NCBI GenBank assembly: GCA_902793875.1
Contig: CADBFL010000117.1
Coordinates: forward strand, 1-6,862
Length of the DNA stretch: 6,862 nucleotides
Reading direction: 5' to 3'
Origin: an uncultured Eubacteriales bacterium
GTDB taxonomy: Bacteria; Bacillota; Clostridia; Peptostreptococcales; Anaerovoracaceae
Shown here: positions 5,809 to 6,862 of the stretch, in pieces
Position numbering within the stretch: the first letter of the stretch is position 1
Layout of the letters: every line of letters starts with the position of its first letter
Program-made: the position numbers and the translations under genes
Notes under the pieces: generated by a model
Seen by the model: the letters and a program-made list of their open reading frames with translations, nothing else
The model's database searches: none
Told to the model about the DNA's origin: nothing

Positions 5809-6804
5809 TCAGCGGTACTGTTCCGCCAGACGCTCTATCGTCTCCCTCATGAGCGCAGTCACGCTTTCAGGCGCCGTTATGCGCACATCTCCGTCAAGCG
5901 ACATGATCCATCCGAGAAAATGGCTGCTGACCGCGACCGTGACAGTAGTCCTGAATCTCTCCTCATCGACGGGAGCTATTATGATGTCCTTTCCGAAGCG
6001 GTCTATAAGCACGCCCGCCATGCTGTTTTCGGCTTCGATGGTGACTTTCGTCTCTTCGCCGCCGAACATCCCGAAGAGCGTGTTCGTGTAGTGAGCGATG
6101 TTGAACCTGCGGAAGGCTTCCTGGCCTTCGCGCGGCTCGTCGGCTATGCTTATGCCGGTCATCTTGTCGACGCGGTAGTGGAGTATCTTGCTGTGCCTGC
6201 TGTCGTACGCGACGAGGTAGTATTTCTCGTCATCCCACACCAGGGCCCAGGGGCTCAGGCGATACAGCCTGCCGTCCTTGCGCGGCACCATCTCTTTTTT
6301 GAGATTCCAGTCGAAGTACCTGAAGCTGATCTGCCTGTTGCTTCCGATGGCATCATGTATCTTGTCCACGTTATAGTAGATGCTCTCGTTCATGGTCTTG
6401 ACGCGCCCCGCGATCAGGACCTGACGCTGCAGTCTGGAGCCCTCGTGCCTGCTGACCAGCGACTCGAGCTTCTTTATCAGTTCCTTCGATTTCCTGTCGG
6501 TGATGAATCTCGATGACTGGACGGCGTCGACCAGGAGCTTCAGCTCCGGCAGCTCGAACTCCCGGCTGCCGAGGTGGTACCTGTAGTTTTTGCCTTCTTT
6601 TTCGGCGATGATGTCGATGCCGAAATCCTGCAGCAGCCTGAAATCGGCATACAGAGTCTTACGGTCGGCGTTCACGCCGCATGCGGCAAGCTTTTCGATG
6701 ATCTCGGGCATCGTAAGCGCGTGAAGATCATCGGTCTCCTCCTCAAAGATCTTCACGATGTACAGCATCTTGAGTTTCTGGTTTTCGCCTGCGCGGCACG
6801 CCAT
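5809..6804 (-). CDS. WYL-domain transcriptional regulator
   Basis: From the ATG at 6804 the protein is 331 residues, the usual size for this family. Residues 5-65 form a winged helix-turn-helix (MPEIIEKLAACGVNADRKTLYADFRLL). Residues 135-215 are the WYL domain, where SPWALVWDDEKYYLVAYD and the downstream LHYRVDKM match the ligand-sensing core. Residues 235-325 are the C-terminal WCX extension, with SSHFLGWIMSLDGDVRI near its end. I chose 6804 because GGAG lies seven bases upstream; the frame stays open to 6852 but the extra 16 residues have no ribosome binding site and no family-like sequence. WYL proteins sense nucleic acids or small ligands and act as activators or repressors; some control defence genes. 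The gene is followed closely by the membrane peptidase, its most likely target besides itself, and preceded by an inverted repeat at 6818-6836. Confidence 0.92.
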   Translation of the reverse strand: MACRAGENQKLKMLYIVKIFEEETDDLHALTMPEIIEKLAACGVNADRKTLYADFRLLQDFGIDIIAEKEGKNYRYHLGSREFELPELKLLVDAVQSSRFITDRKSKELIKKLESLVSRHEGSRLQRQVLIAGRVKTMNESIYYNVDKIHDAIGSNRQISFRYFDWNLKKEMVPRKDGRLYRLSPWALVWDDEKYYLVAYDSRHSKILHYRVDKMTGISIADEPREGQEAFRRFNIAHYTNTLFGMFGGEETKVTIEAENSMAGVLIDRFGKDIIIAPVDEERFRTTVTVAVSSHFLGWIMSLDGDVRITAPESVTALMRETIERLAEQYR

Positions 6805-6817
6805 AAGCTGTCTCCAT

Positions 6818-6836
6818 GTACAGCCGCACGCTGTAC
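6818..6836. promoter_or_regulatory. Candidate operator: perfect inverted repeat upstream of the WYL regulator
   Basis: GTACAGC (6818-6824) and GCTGTAC (6830-6836) form a perfect seven-base inverted repeat with a five-base spacer, 19 bases in all. It ends 14 bases before the regulator ATG and just upstream of its GGAG site, a good position for autoregulation by a dimeric winged-helix protein. It lacks a T-tract, so it is not a terminator. A small RNA hairpin in the leader is the alternative. The promoter itself is probably at or beyond the window edge. Confidence 0.5.
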
Positions 6837-6862
6837 CCTTTGCTGACAGCATACATTCCCGG

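Noticed and set aside
5816..6516. Plus-strand open frames opposite the WYL regulator
   Set aside because: They have no domain signal and mirror a clear WYL protein; they are antisense shadows.
6805..6852. Upstream start for the WYL regulator at 6852
   Set aside because: The extra 16 residues lack a visible ribosome binding site and family similarity, and would place the inverted repeat inside the coding region. The ATG at 6804 has GGAG at proper spacing.

Overview
The window is a compact stretch of bacterial chromosome with every recognisable gene on the minus strand, so it reads from 6862 down to 1. GC-rich sequence, purine-rich Shine-Dalgarno sites (AAAGGAG, GGAG, AAGGAG), frequent ATA isoleucine codons, a rubrerythrin-like domain and protein families that I know mainly from anaerobic Clostridia all point to a GC-rich member of the Bacillota. 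This is inference from sequence character, not a placement. I see no tRNA, rRNA, CRISPR array, transposase or integrase, and no gene-free stretch longer than about 140 bases.

The layout in transcription order has two units. Unit 1 (6804 to 5107) is a WYL-domain transcriptional regulator followed 12 bases later by a membrane-anchored NlpC/P60-like cysteine peptidase. A perfect inverted repeat just upstream of the regulator is a candidate operator, and a strong intrinsic terminator closes the unit at 5053-5081. Unit 2 starts at a good sigma-A-type promoter (5024-5052) whose -35 box abuts that terminator. It encodes an exported, C-terminally anchored tyrosine phosphatase with an N-terminal module resembling the SAM-hydroxide adenosyltransferase C-domain, then a MutT-like NUDIX hydrolase. 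Next come a protein joining a PD-(D/E)XK nuclease-like domain to an SF1/DUF2075-type helicase, an isochorismatase-family hydrolase broken by an internal deletion, and an alpha/beta hydrolase fused to a diiron rubrerythrin-like domain. I found no clear terminator inside unit 2, so it may be one long transcript or may contain weak internal promoters.

Three things stand out. One is the hydrolase-rubrerythrin fusion, with both active-site residue sets apparently intact. The second is the NUDIX plus nuclease-helicase pair, an arrangement that suggests nucleic-acid or nucleotide quality control or phage defence. The third is the frame-changing deletion in the isochorismatase-family gene, where the family-typical C-terminal sequence survives out of frame. 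I do not see proof of a complete new defence system; the NUDIX/nuclease-helicase pair is the best candidate.
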